Part shown: positions 14,195 to 22,028 of the stretch, one piece after another
Layout: the number at the start of each line of letters is the position of its first letter
Numbering within the stretch: position 1 is the stretch's first letter
NCBI GenBank assembly: GCA_050741255.1
Contig: JBOIEQ010000063.1
Coordinates: forward strand, 1 to 22,722
DNA length: 22,722 nt
From: CAZXNF01 sp050741255
GTDB taxonomy: Bacteria; Pseudomonadota; Gammaproteobacteria; Burkholderiales; SG8-41
Direction of reading: 5' to 3'
Notes under the pieces: generated by a model
What the model was told of the DNA's origin: nothing
Seen by the model: the letters and a program-made list of their open reading frames with translations, nothing else
Database searches by the model: none
Translations under genes and position numbers: made by a program

Positions 14195-15006
14195 GGCAAC
14201 TGCGACGCCGCGATCAGCTTGCTGTAGAGGACGTTCGGCGAGATCCAGACCATCACGTCGTCGAACTCGCCGTTCGGGGCTGCCGTCCCGCTCGGAAGAT
14301 GCGAGACGAAGGTGCGGTTGACCGAACCATTCACCGGATTGGGATTCGCCTGCTCGTCGATGCCGGCCCCGGACGTGGTACCCGCATTGGCACCCACCGA
14401 GTAGACGACGGCGATGGCTTTGTCGAAGAGGGTCGCGCCGGCCGCGCATGCGTTAGCGCCAATGCCGGTCGCGGTGGAGCAGATGACAAGATCACCTTCC
14501 ACTGCCGCGGCGGTGATCTGAGACCAGCAGTTGCGCATCCCGTTCACGGTGGCGAATACGAGATTACCTACGCCCGGCGTCGCACACACATGTGTGGTCG
14601 TTGCGACCGCATAGCGGACACGCGAGAGCGCCTGCGCGGATGACCACGCGTCGATCAGATAGCCGTTGGCGTCGGTGGGACTCACCCCGAGCGTGACCGC
14701 CGGCAGGAAACCGTCGAGCGGATTGGTGCAGATGCCGCCACCCACCGGGCTTTCGACGCCGTTGGAGGCCGCCGAGGCCGGGCAGGGCAGGCGACCATTG
14801 GCGCTGGCAAAACCCTGCAGTGCCTCGACGGCGAGGTCGAGGGTGCGCTGCGTTTCGGAGAGCTTGCGGGATTCGACCTGCTGGGACAGCGGCACCAGCA
14901 AGGCGCCGAGGACCAGGGTGACGACGAACAGCGCCACCGCGATTTCGAGCAGGGTGAAGCCCGCGCCAGCGCGCGGGCCCTGTGGGGCGGAGCGCTGCGG
15001 GGTCAA
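14191..15006 (-). CDS. Minor pilin-like protein with LPCP core, canonical prepilin motif
   Basis: This is a pilin-like protein of 271 aa, likely a minor pilin or pseudopilin of the MSHA-like machine. A 16-residue leader ending in GAG is cut before FTLLEIAVALFVVTLVLG (cleavage after Gly16, Glu21 at mature +5). The globular domain has GRLPCP (71-76), Cys93, GFLPAVTLG (99-107), DAW (119-121) and RVRYAV (129-134), a pattern shared with the neighbouring gene. Extra cysteines are at 141, 159 and in the following loops. The only start available is a TTG at 15006, one base after the stop of the preceding gene, so translation likely depends on coupling. Its TAG stop lies in CTAG and overlaps the stop of the convergent kinase. 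It is the last gene of the operon and no terminator follows. Confidence 0.82.
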   Translation of the reverse strand: MTPQRSAPQGPRAGAGFTLLEIAVALFVVTLVLGALLVPLSQQVESRKLSETQRTLDLAVEALQGFASANGRLPCPASAASNGVESPVGGGICTNPLDGFLPAVTLGVSPTDANGYLIDAWSSAQALSRVRYAVATTTHVCATPGVGNLVFATVNGMRNCWSQITAAAVEGDLVICSTATGIGANACAAGATLFDKAIAVVYSVGANAGTTSGAGIDEQANPNPVNGSVNRTFVSHLPSGTAAPNGEFDDVMVWISPNVLYSKLIAASQLP

Positions 15007-15007
15007 G

Positions 15008-16144
15008 CTACTGCAGATTTTGCGTGGTGGCGACCGGCCCGCCGCTGCTGTTCACCGAGGTCAGCGTGAGCGAGACCTTGGTATCACTACTCATGTCGCC
15101 GCTGGTGTTGACCCTGAAGCCCCCGCTACCGCTCTTGCAGCCGGCGGTGGCGACACAGTCGGCACTGACGGTGTAGTCGATCAACTGCCGCCAGCCGTTC
15201 TTGTTGAACCAGTTGTTGGTATCGGTGCCGAGGGCGCTGCTCGCGTAACTCGCCGATCCGCCGTTGGGTACGGCCGGGATGCGGCCGGAGAGTATCGTGG
15301 CATCGCTGATGCAGGTCGAGGGGTCACTCGTGCAGGTGCTGGTCTTGGCGGGGTAAGGCAGCATTTCGCCAGCCGCCGTGTAGTAGGCATCCAGCACAGA
15401 CGCGATTTCCTTGCCGACGCGCTTCTGCACGATACTCGACAGTTCGCTTGCCAACACCGGCATCAGGCGGTCGTTGAACGCGCTGCTGAGGTTGAGGCTC
15501 TGGAAGGCGGTGGCCGTCGCGCCATTCGGGCCGTCCAGATATTGGGCCGGGGCGTTCACGTTCGCCCCGCTCCGATCCTGCGTGTCGACCGCCGCGCCCG
15601 CGGCGAAGACCACCGCGGCGGCATTGTTGACCGTCAGGTTGCCGGTCACGCCGATCGTGCCCGCGGTGGCGCTGTTCACGACCACCGTCCCGAGTTCGCG
15701 GAAATTGGGTGAGACTGCGTACCACAGGCGCTCACCGTCCGCGTCGCGCAGGTCCGGCAGGCCCAGCGCTTTCCACGGCAGACGTCCGACGTAGCTCACG
15801 CAGGCGCTGCCCACGTAGTCCACGCCCATCGTCACCAGGCCGTCGTTGTTGACGTCCGGGCAGGGCAGGCTGCCGGGACGGCTGGCGTCGGACGCGGCGC
15901 GTCCGATCAGCGCCTGCTTGGCCTGCGCGAGCGCGTAACCCGTCTTGCGGTCCTGATCATTGCGCAGTGCGCTGGCGTTCAGCGAGGTGACCATCATCGT
16001 CGCGGCGATGATGCCGAGCACCGCCATGATGGCGATGGCTGCGTAGCCGGCGGAACGGCGGCGCGAACCCGGGCGGAGGCGGGCGCGGCCGGCGCGTACG
16101 AACAGCGGGGACTGCAGGGATTGCGGAAGCGTGGTTTGCGTCAT
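15008..16144 (-). CDS. Large minor pilin-like protein with LPCPD core, atypical N-terminus
   Basis: The protein is 378 aa. A long basic N-terminus (about 33 residues, ending RRRSAG) precedes one membrane helix (YAAIAIMAVLGIIAATMMVTSL, in two parts: 34-43 and 44-55). Cleavage after Gly33 would be possible, but mature position 5 is Ala instead of Glu; GspK-type pseudopilins also lack this Glu. The core has SLPCPDVNNDG (92-102), Cys115, RLPWKALGLPD (121-131) and RLWYAV (139-144). The Asp/Asn-rich DVNNDG resembles a calcium loop. The C-terminal half (about 200-378) contains more cysteines in Thr/Ser-rich sequence and matches nothing I know. The ATG at 16144 has a strong GGAGGG Shine-Dalgarno. It lies 33 bases after the MshK-like gene. 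A tip or priming subunit is plausible. Confidence 0.8.
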   Translation of the reverse strand: MTQTTLPQSLQSPLFVRAGRARLRPGSRRRSAGYAAIAIMAVLGIIAATMMVTSLNASALRNDQDRKTGYALAQAKQALIGRAASDASRPGSLPCPDVNNDGLVTMGVDYVGSACVSYVGRLPWKALGLPDLRDADGERLWYAVSPNFRELGTVVVNSATAGTIGVTGNLTVNNAAAVVFAAGAAVDTQDRSGANVNAPAQYLDGPNGATATAFQSLNLSSAFNDRLMPVLASELSSIVQKRVGKEIASVLDAYYTAAGEMLPYPAKTSTCTSDPSTCISDATILSGRIPAVPNGGSASYASSALGTDTNNWFNKNGWRQLIDYTVSADCVATAGCKSGSGGFRVNTSGDMSSDTKVSLTLTSVNSSGGPVATTQNLQ

Positions 16145-16148
16145 GGCA

Positions 16149-16154
16149 CCCTCC
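16149..16154 (-). promoter_or_regulatory. Strong Shine-Dalgarno for the large minor pilin
   Basis: GGAGGG on the minus strand ends 4 bases before the ATG at 16144. It is the clearest ribosome-binding site in the operon and fixes this start, in contrast to the TTG start of the next gene. Confidence 0.75.
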
Positions 16155-16177
16155 GGAAGGTCGGTGCGAACTGCGGA

Positions 16178-16819
16178 TTACTTGGTCGAATACTGTAGCA
16201 TGTCCCACGGCGGACCGTCATCCCTTTTCCGTTTCGGCTCAACGGGTTCCGGGACTTTTGTGGCAGTTTGCGGGCTACCGGGCGGCGCCGGCGTGACTTT
16301 TTCCACAGTTTGCGGCGCCGGCGTGCTGCCCGGCGCGGGCCTGACTTCAGGGCCGGGCGCCAGCGGGGCGCGGGGCTGATAGACCTCGGCGATCTGGCCG
16401 CTGAGGGCCTCCACGGTCTGGCCCACCTTGAGGTCCACGCTGCGGCCGGTCTGGGGCAGGGACAGCGTGACGCTGCCGTCGCCGCGCGCGCGCGTTTCGA
16501 CGGTGCCGGGCAGTATCGCGGCGTCGGGCGCCACCATCTTGTTGTTCAGCCAGAATGTCGTGCGCCCGTCGTTGCGGCGAATGACGCCGTTGAGCCTGAC
16601 CTCCTGCGGCAGCGGCTGGGCTTCTTCCGTCGGTTGCTCGCCCTGGATCGGCGCGCGCACGTTCCGCTGCCGCGCGATGTCCAGTTGCGCGCGCTGGGCG
16701 GGCGAGAAGAAGAGCCGGCCCATGCCGTCCTGCGCGTGGGCGGCCGGCGCGACGGCCAGGCCCGTCAAGACGGCGAGCAGGGCGACCGGCAGGTGGACGT
16801 GGGAGCGTATCCGGTTCAT
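16178..16819 (-). CDS. MshK/PilP-like periplasmic pilus assembly protein
   Basis: The protein is 213 aa. A signal peptide (LPVALLAVLTGLAVAPAAHA, residues 10-29) is followed by MGRLFFSPAQRAQLDIARQR, a motif I associate with betaproteobacterial pilus-locus proteins. A small beta domain follows, with EVRLNGVIRRNDGRTTFWLNN and VDLKVGQTVEAL. This resembles the MshK/PilP/GspC type of fold that links the inner-membrane complex to the secretin. The last 65 residues are a Pro-rich tail. The ATG at 16819 overlaps the stop of the preceding gene (ATGA) and starts a good signal peptide; the 40 codons before it lie inside that gene. Assignment rests on position after I- and J-like genes and on the domain pattern. 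Confidence 0.75.
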   Translation of the reverse strand: MNRIRSHVHLPVALLAVLTGLAVAPAAHAQDGMGRLFFSPAQRAQLDIARQRNVRAPIQGEQPTEEAQPLPQEVRLNGVIRRNDGRTTFWLNNKMVAPDAAILPGTVETRARGDGSVTLSLPQTGRSVDLKVGQTVEALSGQIAEVYQPRAPLAPGPEVRPAPGSTPAPQTVEKVTPAPPGSPQTATKVPEPVEPKRKRDDGPPWDMLQYSTK

Positions 16820-17415
16820 TTTTTCGCAGCCTCTGCCAAGGGCGGTGCCTTGGCCGTGACCCACGCCAGGTCGCACTCGGCGCGCAGGTTGGGTTGGAAG
16901 CGGATGGCGCCCCCGGTTTCCGTGCGGGCGAGCTTGCACTGGTTCACCGTGAACACGCCGACGTTCTGCCGGGCGAGCGTGGCGAGGAATCGCCCGAGGT
17001 CTTCTTCGTGCAGCAGGCGGAAGGTGACTTTCATGACCGACTGGGACAGCACCAGCGCGCCCGGGTTCAGTTCCGCCGCATACGGATACGGCTGCTGCGG
17101 GGCGATCTGGTATTCGACGCCGAACAGCCGCGCGTCTTCGTTGGCGGTCCGCAGGCCCTCGACCCAGTTGATGCGCTTCTCGTCGCCGACAAAACCGAGT
17201 TGCTCGAGCGCCATATAGTTGCCGAGGTAGCGTTCGATCAGCGCTTTTTCCTCGCCCGACCGCTGCAGCCGCACCCGCGCCTCCTTGGCCTGCGTCTCGG
17301 TCTGCGCGAGTTCGCGCCGGGTCGTCTGCAGACTCTGGTGCGTGTAATAGATGAGGGCGGCGCCGGCGGCGATGACCGCGACGAGAATGGCGAGGGGAAT
17401 GCGCAGTTGCTTCAT
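16816..17415 (-). CDS. MshJ/PilO-like inner-membrane pilus assembly protein
   Basis: The protein is 199 aa. One N-terminal membrane helix (about residues 6-25, IPLAILVAVIAAGAALIYY) leads to a heptad-rich coiled coil (about 27-62, LQTTRRELAQTETQAKEARV). An alpha/beta periplasmic domain follows, with SVMKVTFRLLHEEDLGRFLATL and a final strand with CDLAWVTAK. This is the PilO/GspM/MshJ layout. It overlaps the MshI-like gene and the MshK-like gene by ATGA, so all three are translationally coupled, as expected of proteins that form one inner-membrane complex. Confidence 0.8.
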   Translation of the reverse strand: MKQLRIPLAILVAVIAAGAALIYYTHQSLQTTRRELAQTETQAKEARVRLQRSGEEKALIERYLGNYMALEQLGFVGDEKRINWVEGLRTANEDARLFGVEYQIAPQQPYPYAAELNPGALVLSQSVMKVTFRLLHEEDLGRFLATLARQNVGVFTVNQCKLARTETGGAIRFQPNLRAECDLAWVTAKAPPLAEAAKK

Positions 17416-18977
17416 TGGGTGCGTCCCCGCATCAGGACCAGCAGCTTGAACTGCGCGGTCGTCGCCACCCGGTCGCGCTCGTCCACCGTGTTGCCGGAGA
17501 GGCCGAGCTCGGGGCTGATGTTGAGCGGCAACTGGGTGATGCGGATTTCCTCGACGGCGGGGTCTTTCGCCAGCGTTTGTGCGAAGCGGTTGATGGCATC
17601 GATGGCGGCGCGGTAATCGCCGCGAAACGGCCGGATCTCGCCTTCGACGAGCCCGCTCTGGCGGCGCGTCCCGCCGACGCCGGGCAGGTCGGGCGCGGGT
17701 TTACCGCCCTTGGTGGGGGTACCGGATTCGATCGGGGTGCTGCCGTATCGCCAGGTGACCTCGCGCAGGATGACCGTGGGATTGGCGTCGAGCGCGCGCG
17801 ACACGAGCGCCAGGAAGGGCTCGGGCGAACGCAGAGACTTGATCAGTTCCTGCGCCACGACGACGGCGCGCTGGATGTTCTCGGAGGAGGTGGGCGCGGC
17901 GGGGAACTGGCGGGTGGCGTCAAGGTACGCCCGCTGCTGCTGCGTGGTTTCGAGGCGCTTGCGGTCCACTTCGAAGCTCGCGTCCAGAGTGAGTCCGGCG
18001 TTGATCGCAGCCCAACCCACGGCGCCGACCGTGGCGACGGCCGCCGCAGCGTAGAGGATGCGCCGGACCTGGTGTTCCTTGAAGCCGGCGGTGACCACCG
18101 CCGGGGCGAGATTGCCCGCGGGCGTTTTCAGGCCCACGGTGTGCAGGATCAGCGCCGCGCGACCGCTGTTCAACGCCGCTGTCGACAGCCCGAGCTTCTT
18201 CGACAATTCGTCGCGTCCGATGCGCTGGCATTCGAGGCTTGGGTTCTCCCGGGTAAGCGCGGCGGCGGCTTCCGCGAGTTCGTCGCGGGCGTCGACCATG
18301 ACCACGGTGAGCGGCTCGTCGAGGCCGATCAGGCGCAGCGAGTTCAGGTAGAAGCGGGTGTTGTTGATTTCTTCCGCCAGCACGGCCGTCGGCGGCATGC
18401 CCTGCTGGTCGACCCGCACGAGACGCGAGAGACGCAACTGGCGGTCGCGAAAGAAAGTCAGCCGCAGGCCGGTGCTGACCTGCGTTACGGCGAGCAGATT
18501 CGTCTGGGCGAGCTGGAGGCGCTCGATCAGCACCTCGCCCGCCATCGGCAGCAGGTAGGTGCCGGCGACCGGCAGACCCGCGCCCTCGATGGCGCGCACC
18601 CACGGCGCGATCGTCTCCGGGTTGGTCAGGGCGAGGAACAGGTAGCGGTCGTCGTTGCGCTTGCCGGCGGATTCACGGCCCCGCGGCACCGCCGCGCAGT
18701 AGGGCGTGCCCCGATAGAGTTGCCGCAGCTTGCGCGCGACCAGCTCGTTGCGGTCGCGGCCGTAGGCATGCGGCAGGGTCTCGTAGCGGTAGTCCTCCTC
18801 CACCGCATCGACGATGATCTGCACGGGCACCCGGCGGACCTTCTCGAGCGCCTGCGCGAACGCCGCCTGCCCGCCCTCGTCGTTGGGGAACGTCGCGACG
18901 TCCCGGAAGGAGCGCCCGCGCCAGTGCGCGAGTGCGACCTCGGTCGTCGAAATGGAAACGAGCAGTTGCTCCGCCAT
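17412..18977 (-). CDS. MshI-like pilus assembly protein (PilM-like plus PilN-like domains)
   Basis: The protein is 521 aa. The N-terminal about 290 residues look like the actin-fold PilM/GspL cytoplasmic domain, with AVEEDYRYETLP and EINNTRFYLNSL. One membrane helix lies at about 306-328 (LYAAAAVATVGAVGWAAI). A periplasmic coiled coil (about 330-360) and a PilN-like domain (about 370-515, ALVSRALDANPTVILREVTW, then INRFAQTLAKDPAVEEIRI) follow. The protein thus joins in one chain what many type IV pilus systems split between PilM and PilN, as GspL does. It recruits the ATPase to the membrane and binds the PilO-like partner. It starts 6 bases after the mshG stop and ends in an ATGA overlap. Confidence 0.8.
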   Translation of the reverse strand: MAEQLLVSISTTEVALAHWRGRSFRDVATFPNDEGGQAAFAQALEKVRRVPVQIIVDAVEEDYRYETLPHAYGRDRNELVARKLRQLYRGTPYCAAVPRGRESAGKRNDDRYLFLALTNPETIAPWVRAIEGAGLPVAGTYLLPMAGEVLIERLQLAQTNLLAVTQVSTGLRLTFFRDRQLRLSRLVRVDQQGMPPTAVLAEEINNTRFYLNSLRLIGLDEPLTVVMVDARDELAEAAAALTRENPSLECQRIGRDELSKKLGLSTAALNSGRAALILHTVGLKTPAGNLAPAVVTAGFKEHQVRRILYAAAAVATVGAVGWAAINAGLTLDASFEVDRKRLETTQQQRAYLDATRQFPAAPTSSENIQRAVVVAQELIKSLRSPEPFLALVSRALDANPTVILREVTWRYGSTPIESGTPTKGGKPAPDLPGVGGTRRQSGLVEGEIRPFRGDYRAAIDAINRFAQTLAKDPAVEEIRITQLPLNISPELGLSGNTVDERDRVATTAQFKLLVLMRGRTQ

Positions 18978-18983
18978 GCGCGC

Positions 18984-20189
18984 CTAGACCTTCATCTTGC
19001 CGAGGATGTCGTAGACCGGCCCCAGCACGGCCCACATGACGAGCGCCAGCATGCCGCCGAGGACCACGGTCATGGCCGGACCGATGAGGGACATCGCCTT
19101 GTCCACCGCCTCCTTGACGTCGCGATTGTAGAAGTAGGTGACGTTGAGGAGCGCGGTGTCGAGCGCGCCCGTGCTTTCACCCACCCGCAGCATGCGGATG
19201 ACCAGCGGCGGGAACACGCCCAGGTTCTGGAAGGTTTCGGTGAGGCCGGCGCCGGAGGTGATCTGCTCGCGGGCGCGCGCGATGCTGTCCGAAATGACGC
19301 GGTTGCCGGCGATGTCCTCGCTGGTGCGCAGCGCATCGAGGACGGTGATGCCGGACTGGTACATGAGCGCGAAGAAGTTGGCGAACCGCGACAGGATGAT
19401 CTTTTGCAGGATGGGGCCCACCAGCGGCAGGCGCAGCTTCGCATAGTCCCACAGGTAGCGCGCGCGCTGACTGCGCGTGACGGCGACGAAGACCGCGATC
19501 GCCATGACGATCGGCACCCCGAACAGGAGCGGCCACCAGGCGATGACGAAGTTGGAAACACCGATCAACAGACGGGTCTGGATCGGGAGGGCGATGCCCA
19601 TGGTCTTCAGCAGGCCCGTGACCTGCGGCACCAGGTAGACCAGCATGAACATGAACACCGCGGTGACGACCACCAGCACGATCGCCGGGTACATCAGCAA
19701 CTGCTTGGTCTGGGAGGCGAGTTCGTCCTGCCACTTCAGCGTGGCGCCGAGGCTCGCGAACACCTCGGTCAGCTTGCCGGCCTGTTCGCCGGCCCGCACC
19801 AGGCTGACGAACACGGTCTCGAAGGTCTCGGGGTGGGTCAGCATCGCCTGCGACAGCACCTTGCCGCCTTCCATGTCCTCGATCATGGAGGCCAGCACCT
19901 CCTTGAAGCGGGGATTGTCGAGGGAGTCGCGCAGGTCGCGCAGTCCGTCCATCAGCGAAATGCCGGAGCGCGTCATCATCTCCATGTCGAAGCAGAAGCC
20001 GATCAGGTCCTTGCGGGTGATGCTGCCGGCCTTCGCGAAACGCGTGCCCGGCTCGATCGGCTTGGCCGTGAGGAGGTCCAGCCCCATGCGCCGCAGGCGC
20101 AGTTCGAGGTCCACCTCGTTCACGGCGTCGAGCGCGCCGCGCGCGGGTTGCCCGTCGCGGTCGATGGCTTTGTAGAGGAAGGCCGGCAC
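18984..20189 (-). CDS. mshG: Pilus assembly platform protein MshG (GspF/PilC family)
   Basis: This is the polytopic inner-membrane platform that the assembly ATPase turns or pushes to insert pilins. The protein is 401 aa, as usual for GspF/PilC/MshG. Its opening (PAFLYKAIDRDGQPARG) is a family hallmark. Two repeated T2SSF domains lie at about residues 65-190 and 268-390, with three membrane helices (LLMYPAIVLVVVTAVFMFML, WWPLLFGVPIVMAIAVFV and the C-terminal TVVLGGMLALVMWAVLG). The start is a GTG at 20189, 62 bases after mshE, with a poor Shine-Dalgarno. It is followed by the MshI-like gene after 6 bases. Family is certain; the Msh label comes from context. Confidence 0.92.
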   Translation of the reverse strand: MPAFLYKAIDRDGQPARGALDAVNEVDLELRLRRMGLDLLTAKPIEPGTRFAKAGSITRKDLIGFCFDMEMMTRSGISLMDGLRDLRDSLDNPRFKEVLASMIEDMEGGKVLSQAMLTHPETFETVFVSLVRAGEQAGKLTEVFASLGATLKWQDELASQTKQLLMYPAIVLVVVTAVFMFMLVYLVPQVTGLLKTMGIALPIQTRLLIGVSNFVIAWWPLLFGVPIVMAIAVFVAVTRSQRARYLWDYAKLRLPLVGPILQKIILSRFANFFALMYQSGITVLDALRTSEDIAGNRVISDSIARAREQITSGAGLTETFQNLGVFPPLVIRMLRVGESTGALDTALLNVTYFYNRDVKEAVDKAMSLIGPAMTVVLGGMLALVMWAVLGPVYDILGKMKV

Positions 20190-20251
20190 GATGTCGGGAT
20201 GTTAAAGGAAGGACGGGTCCGCCATCCGGCGTCCGGAATCCGCGGGCTTAC

Positions 20252-21958
20252 TCACATCGAGCGCGCCGTGAGGTCGATGGACCGCCCGACCTCGGCCAGC
20301 GTCGTCGTGCCGTCCAGCACGCGGGCGACGCCGTCGTCGGCGAGCGAGCGAAAGCCGCGGCCGAGCGCCGCGGCGCGCAGTTCCTTCGCCGTGGCGCGGC
20401 GGGCGATCAGCTCGTCGATGTCCGGGTCCATCACCAGCAGTTCCATCACCGAGGCGCGGCCGCGGTAGCCCTTGTTGTTGCATGCGCGGCAGCCCACGGG
20501 GCGGTAGATCTCCGGGACGTCCTTGCCGGCCGGGCCGAGGAGCCGGCGTTCGTCGGCCGAGGGCGCGTAGGGCTCCTTGCACTGGGGACAGAGCACGCGG
20601 ACCAGCCGCTGGGCGATGATGCCGATGATGTTGCCCGCCATGATGTCGGGCAGGATGCCGATGTCGAGCAGGCGCGGAAATGCGCCCAGCGCGGAATTGG
20701 TGTGCAGGGTGGAGAACACCTGGTGGCCGGTCATGGCGGCGCGGAACGCCATTTCGGCGGTGTCGCGGTCGCGGATCTCGCCGACCAGGATGATGTCCGG
20801 ATCCTGCCGCATCATCGAGCGGATGCCGTTGGCGAAGTCCATGTGCACGGCATCGTTCACCGAGGTCTGCCGCATCAGGTTCACCGGGTACTCGACCGGG
20901 TCTTCCAGCGTCATGATGTTGACGGTTTCATCGTTGACCTGCGCGAGCAGCGAGTACAGGGTCGTCGTCTTGCCGCTGCCGGTCGGGCCGGTGACGATCA
21001 GAATGCCTTCCGGGCGCGACAGCATCAGGTTCAGCCGCTGCAGGGTACTGTCCGGCAGGTTCATCTTGTCGAGGCTGATGATGGATTTCTCGCGGTCGAG
21101 AATCCGCAGCACGATGTTCTCGCCGTGGATCGTCGGGTGCGTGGACACCCGGAAATCGACCGGCCGCCCGTTCAGCGTGAGGCCGACGCGACCGTCCTGC
21201 GGCGCGCGCGTCTCGGCGATATCCATTTCGCTGATGACCTTCAAGCGCACGGTCATCCCCGGCATGTAGGTCTTGTGCAGGCTGCGCACCGTCTCGAGGA
21301 CGCCGTCGATGCGGTAGCGGATGCGCACGAAGGCGTATTCCGGCTCGAAGTGGATGTCGGAGGCGCCGCGCTTGACCGCGTCCACCAGCAGTGCGTTGAC
21401 CAGGCGCACCACCGGCTGCGTGTATTCATCGCCGCCGGCGGTCTGCAGGCTCTGGTAATCGATTTCGCCGGTCTCGATTTCCTTCAGGATGCCGTCGACC
21501 GAGAGCTCGTAGCCGTAGAACTGGTCGCTGAATTCCTCGAGCTGCGCCTCGGAGGCGACCAGGGTTTTCAGCTCGACACGCGGCCCCAGCAGCGCGCGCA
21601 ACTGGTCGATCGCGACGATGTTGAACATCTGCGTCGTGGCGATCGTCAACTGGTTCAGCGCGGCGTCCCACGCGATCGGCAGGAGGCGGTGGCGGCGCGC
21701 GAAGTCCTGTGGCACCAGCGCGAGCGCGTCGCCGTCGGCCACCACCTGCGACAGGTCGATCGACTCCTGGCCCACCGTGCGCGCCATGTTGTCGCGGATG
21801 GCGGCCTCGGTGACGAAGCCCAGCCGCACCAGCAGGCGGCCGATCGGGATGTTGTTGTGTTTTTGCTCGGCGAGCGCGATGCCGAGCTGGTCGGTCGTGA
21901 TCAGGCCCTGCTGGACCAGCAGTTCCCCGAGGCGGAGTTTCTTGCGCTGTTCGGCCAT
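20252..21958 (-). CDS. mshE: Pilus assembly ATPase MshE (GspE/PilB family) with MshEN domain
   Basis: This is the cytoplasmic hexameric ATPase that powers pilus extension or secretion. The protein is 568 aa, close to V. cholerae MshE. The N-terminus carries an MshEN c-di-GMP-binding pattern: first half RLGELLVQQG...QLGIALAEQ (9-32), second half IGRLLVRLGFVTEAAI (39-54), whose end lacks the usual Gln. The ATPase core has Walker A GPTGSGKTTT (about 323-332), the Asp box TLEDPVEY, Walker B IILVGEIRDRDTAE (about 385-398) and the His box GHQVFSTLHTNSA. A zinc tetracysteine is present as CPQC (about 456) and CRAC (about 489). PilB shares the N-terminal domain, so the MshE label leans on neighbours and length. 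Activity is probably c-di-GMP responsive. Confidence 0.9.
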   Translation of the reverse strand: MAEQRKKLRLGELLVQQGLITTDQLGIALAEQKHNNIPIGRLLVRLGFVTEAAIRDNMARTVGQESIDLSQVVADGDALALVPQDFARRHRLLPIAWDAALNQLTIATTQMFNIVAIDQLRALLGPRVELKTLVASEAQLEEFSDQFYGYELSVDGILKEIETGEIDYQSLQTAGGDEYTQPVVRLVNALLVDAVKRGASDIHFEPEYAFVRIRYRIDGVLETVRSLHKTYMPGMTVRLKVISEMDIAETRAPQDGRVGLTLNGRPVDFRVSTHPTIHGENIVLRILDREKSIISLDKMNLPDSTLQRLNLMLSRPEGILIVTGPTGSGKTTTLYSLLAQVNDETVNIMTLEDPVEYPVNLMRQTSVNDAVHMDFANGIRSMMRQDPDIILVGEIRDRDTAEMAFRAAMTGHQVFSTLHTNSALGAFPRLLDIGILPDIMAGNIIGIIAQRLVRVLCPQCKEPYAPSADERRLLGPAGKDVPEIYRPVGCRACNNKGYRGRASVMELLVMDPDIDELIARRATAKELRAAALGRGFRSLADDGVARVLDGTTTLAEVGRSIDLTARSM

Positions 21959-22028
21959 GTCAGACGGTGCAGACGGTGGTGCGTGGCAGGCGGCGCCGCG
22001 TCGTGTTCATGGCGCCGGCGGCGCGCCG

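Noticed and set aside
17415..20468. 1017-codon plus-strand frame spanning the MshI-like and mshG genes
   Set aside because: It spans two clear minus-strand genes and their junction. It is His/Asp/Arg-rich with no domain, a typical shadow of a high-GC codon pattern.
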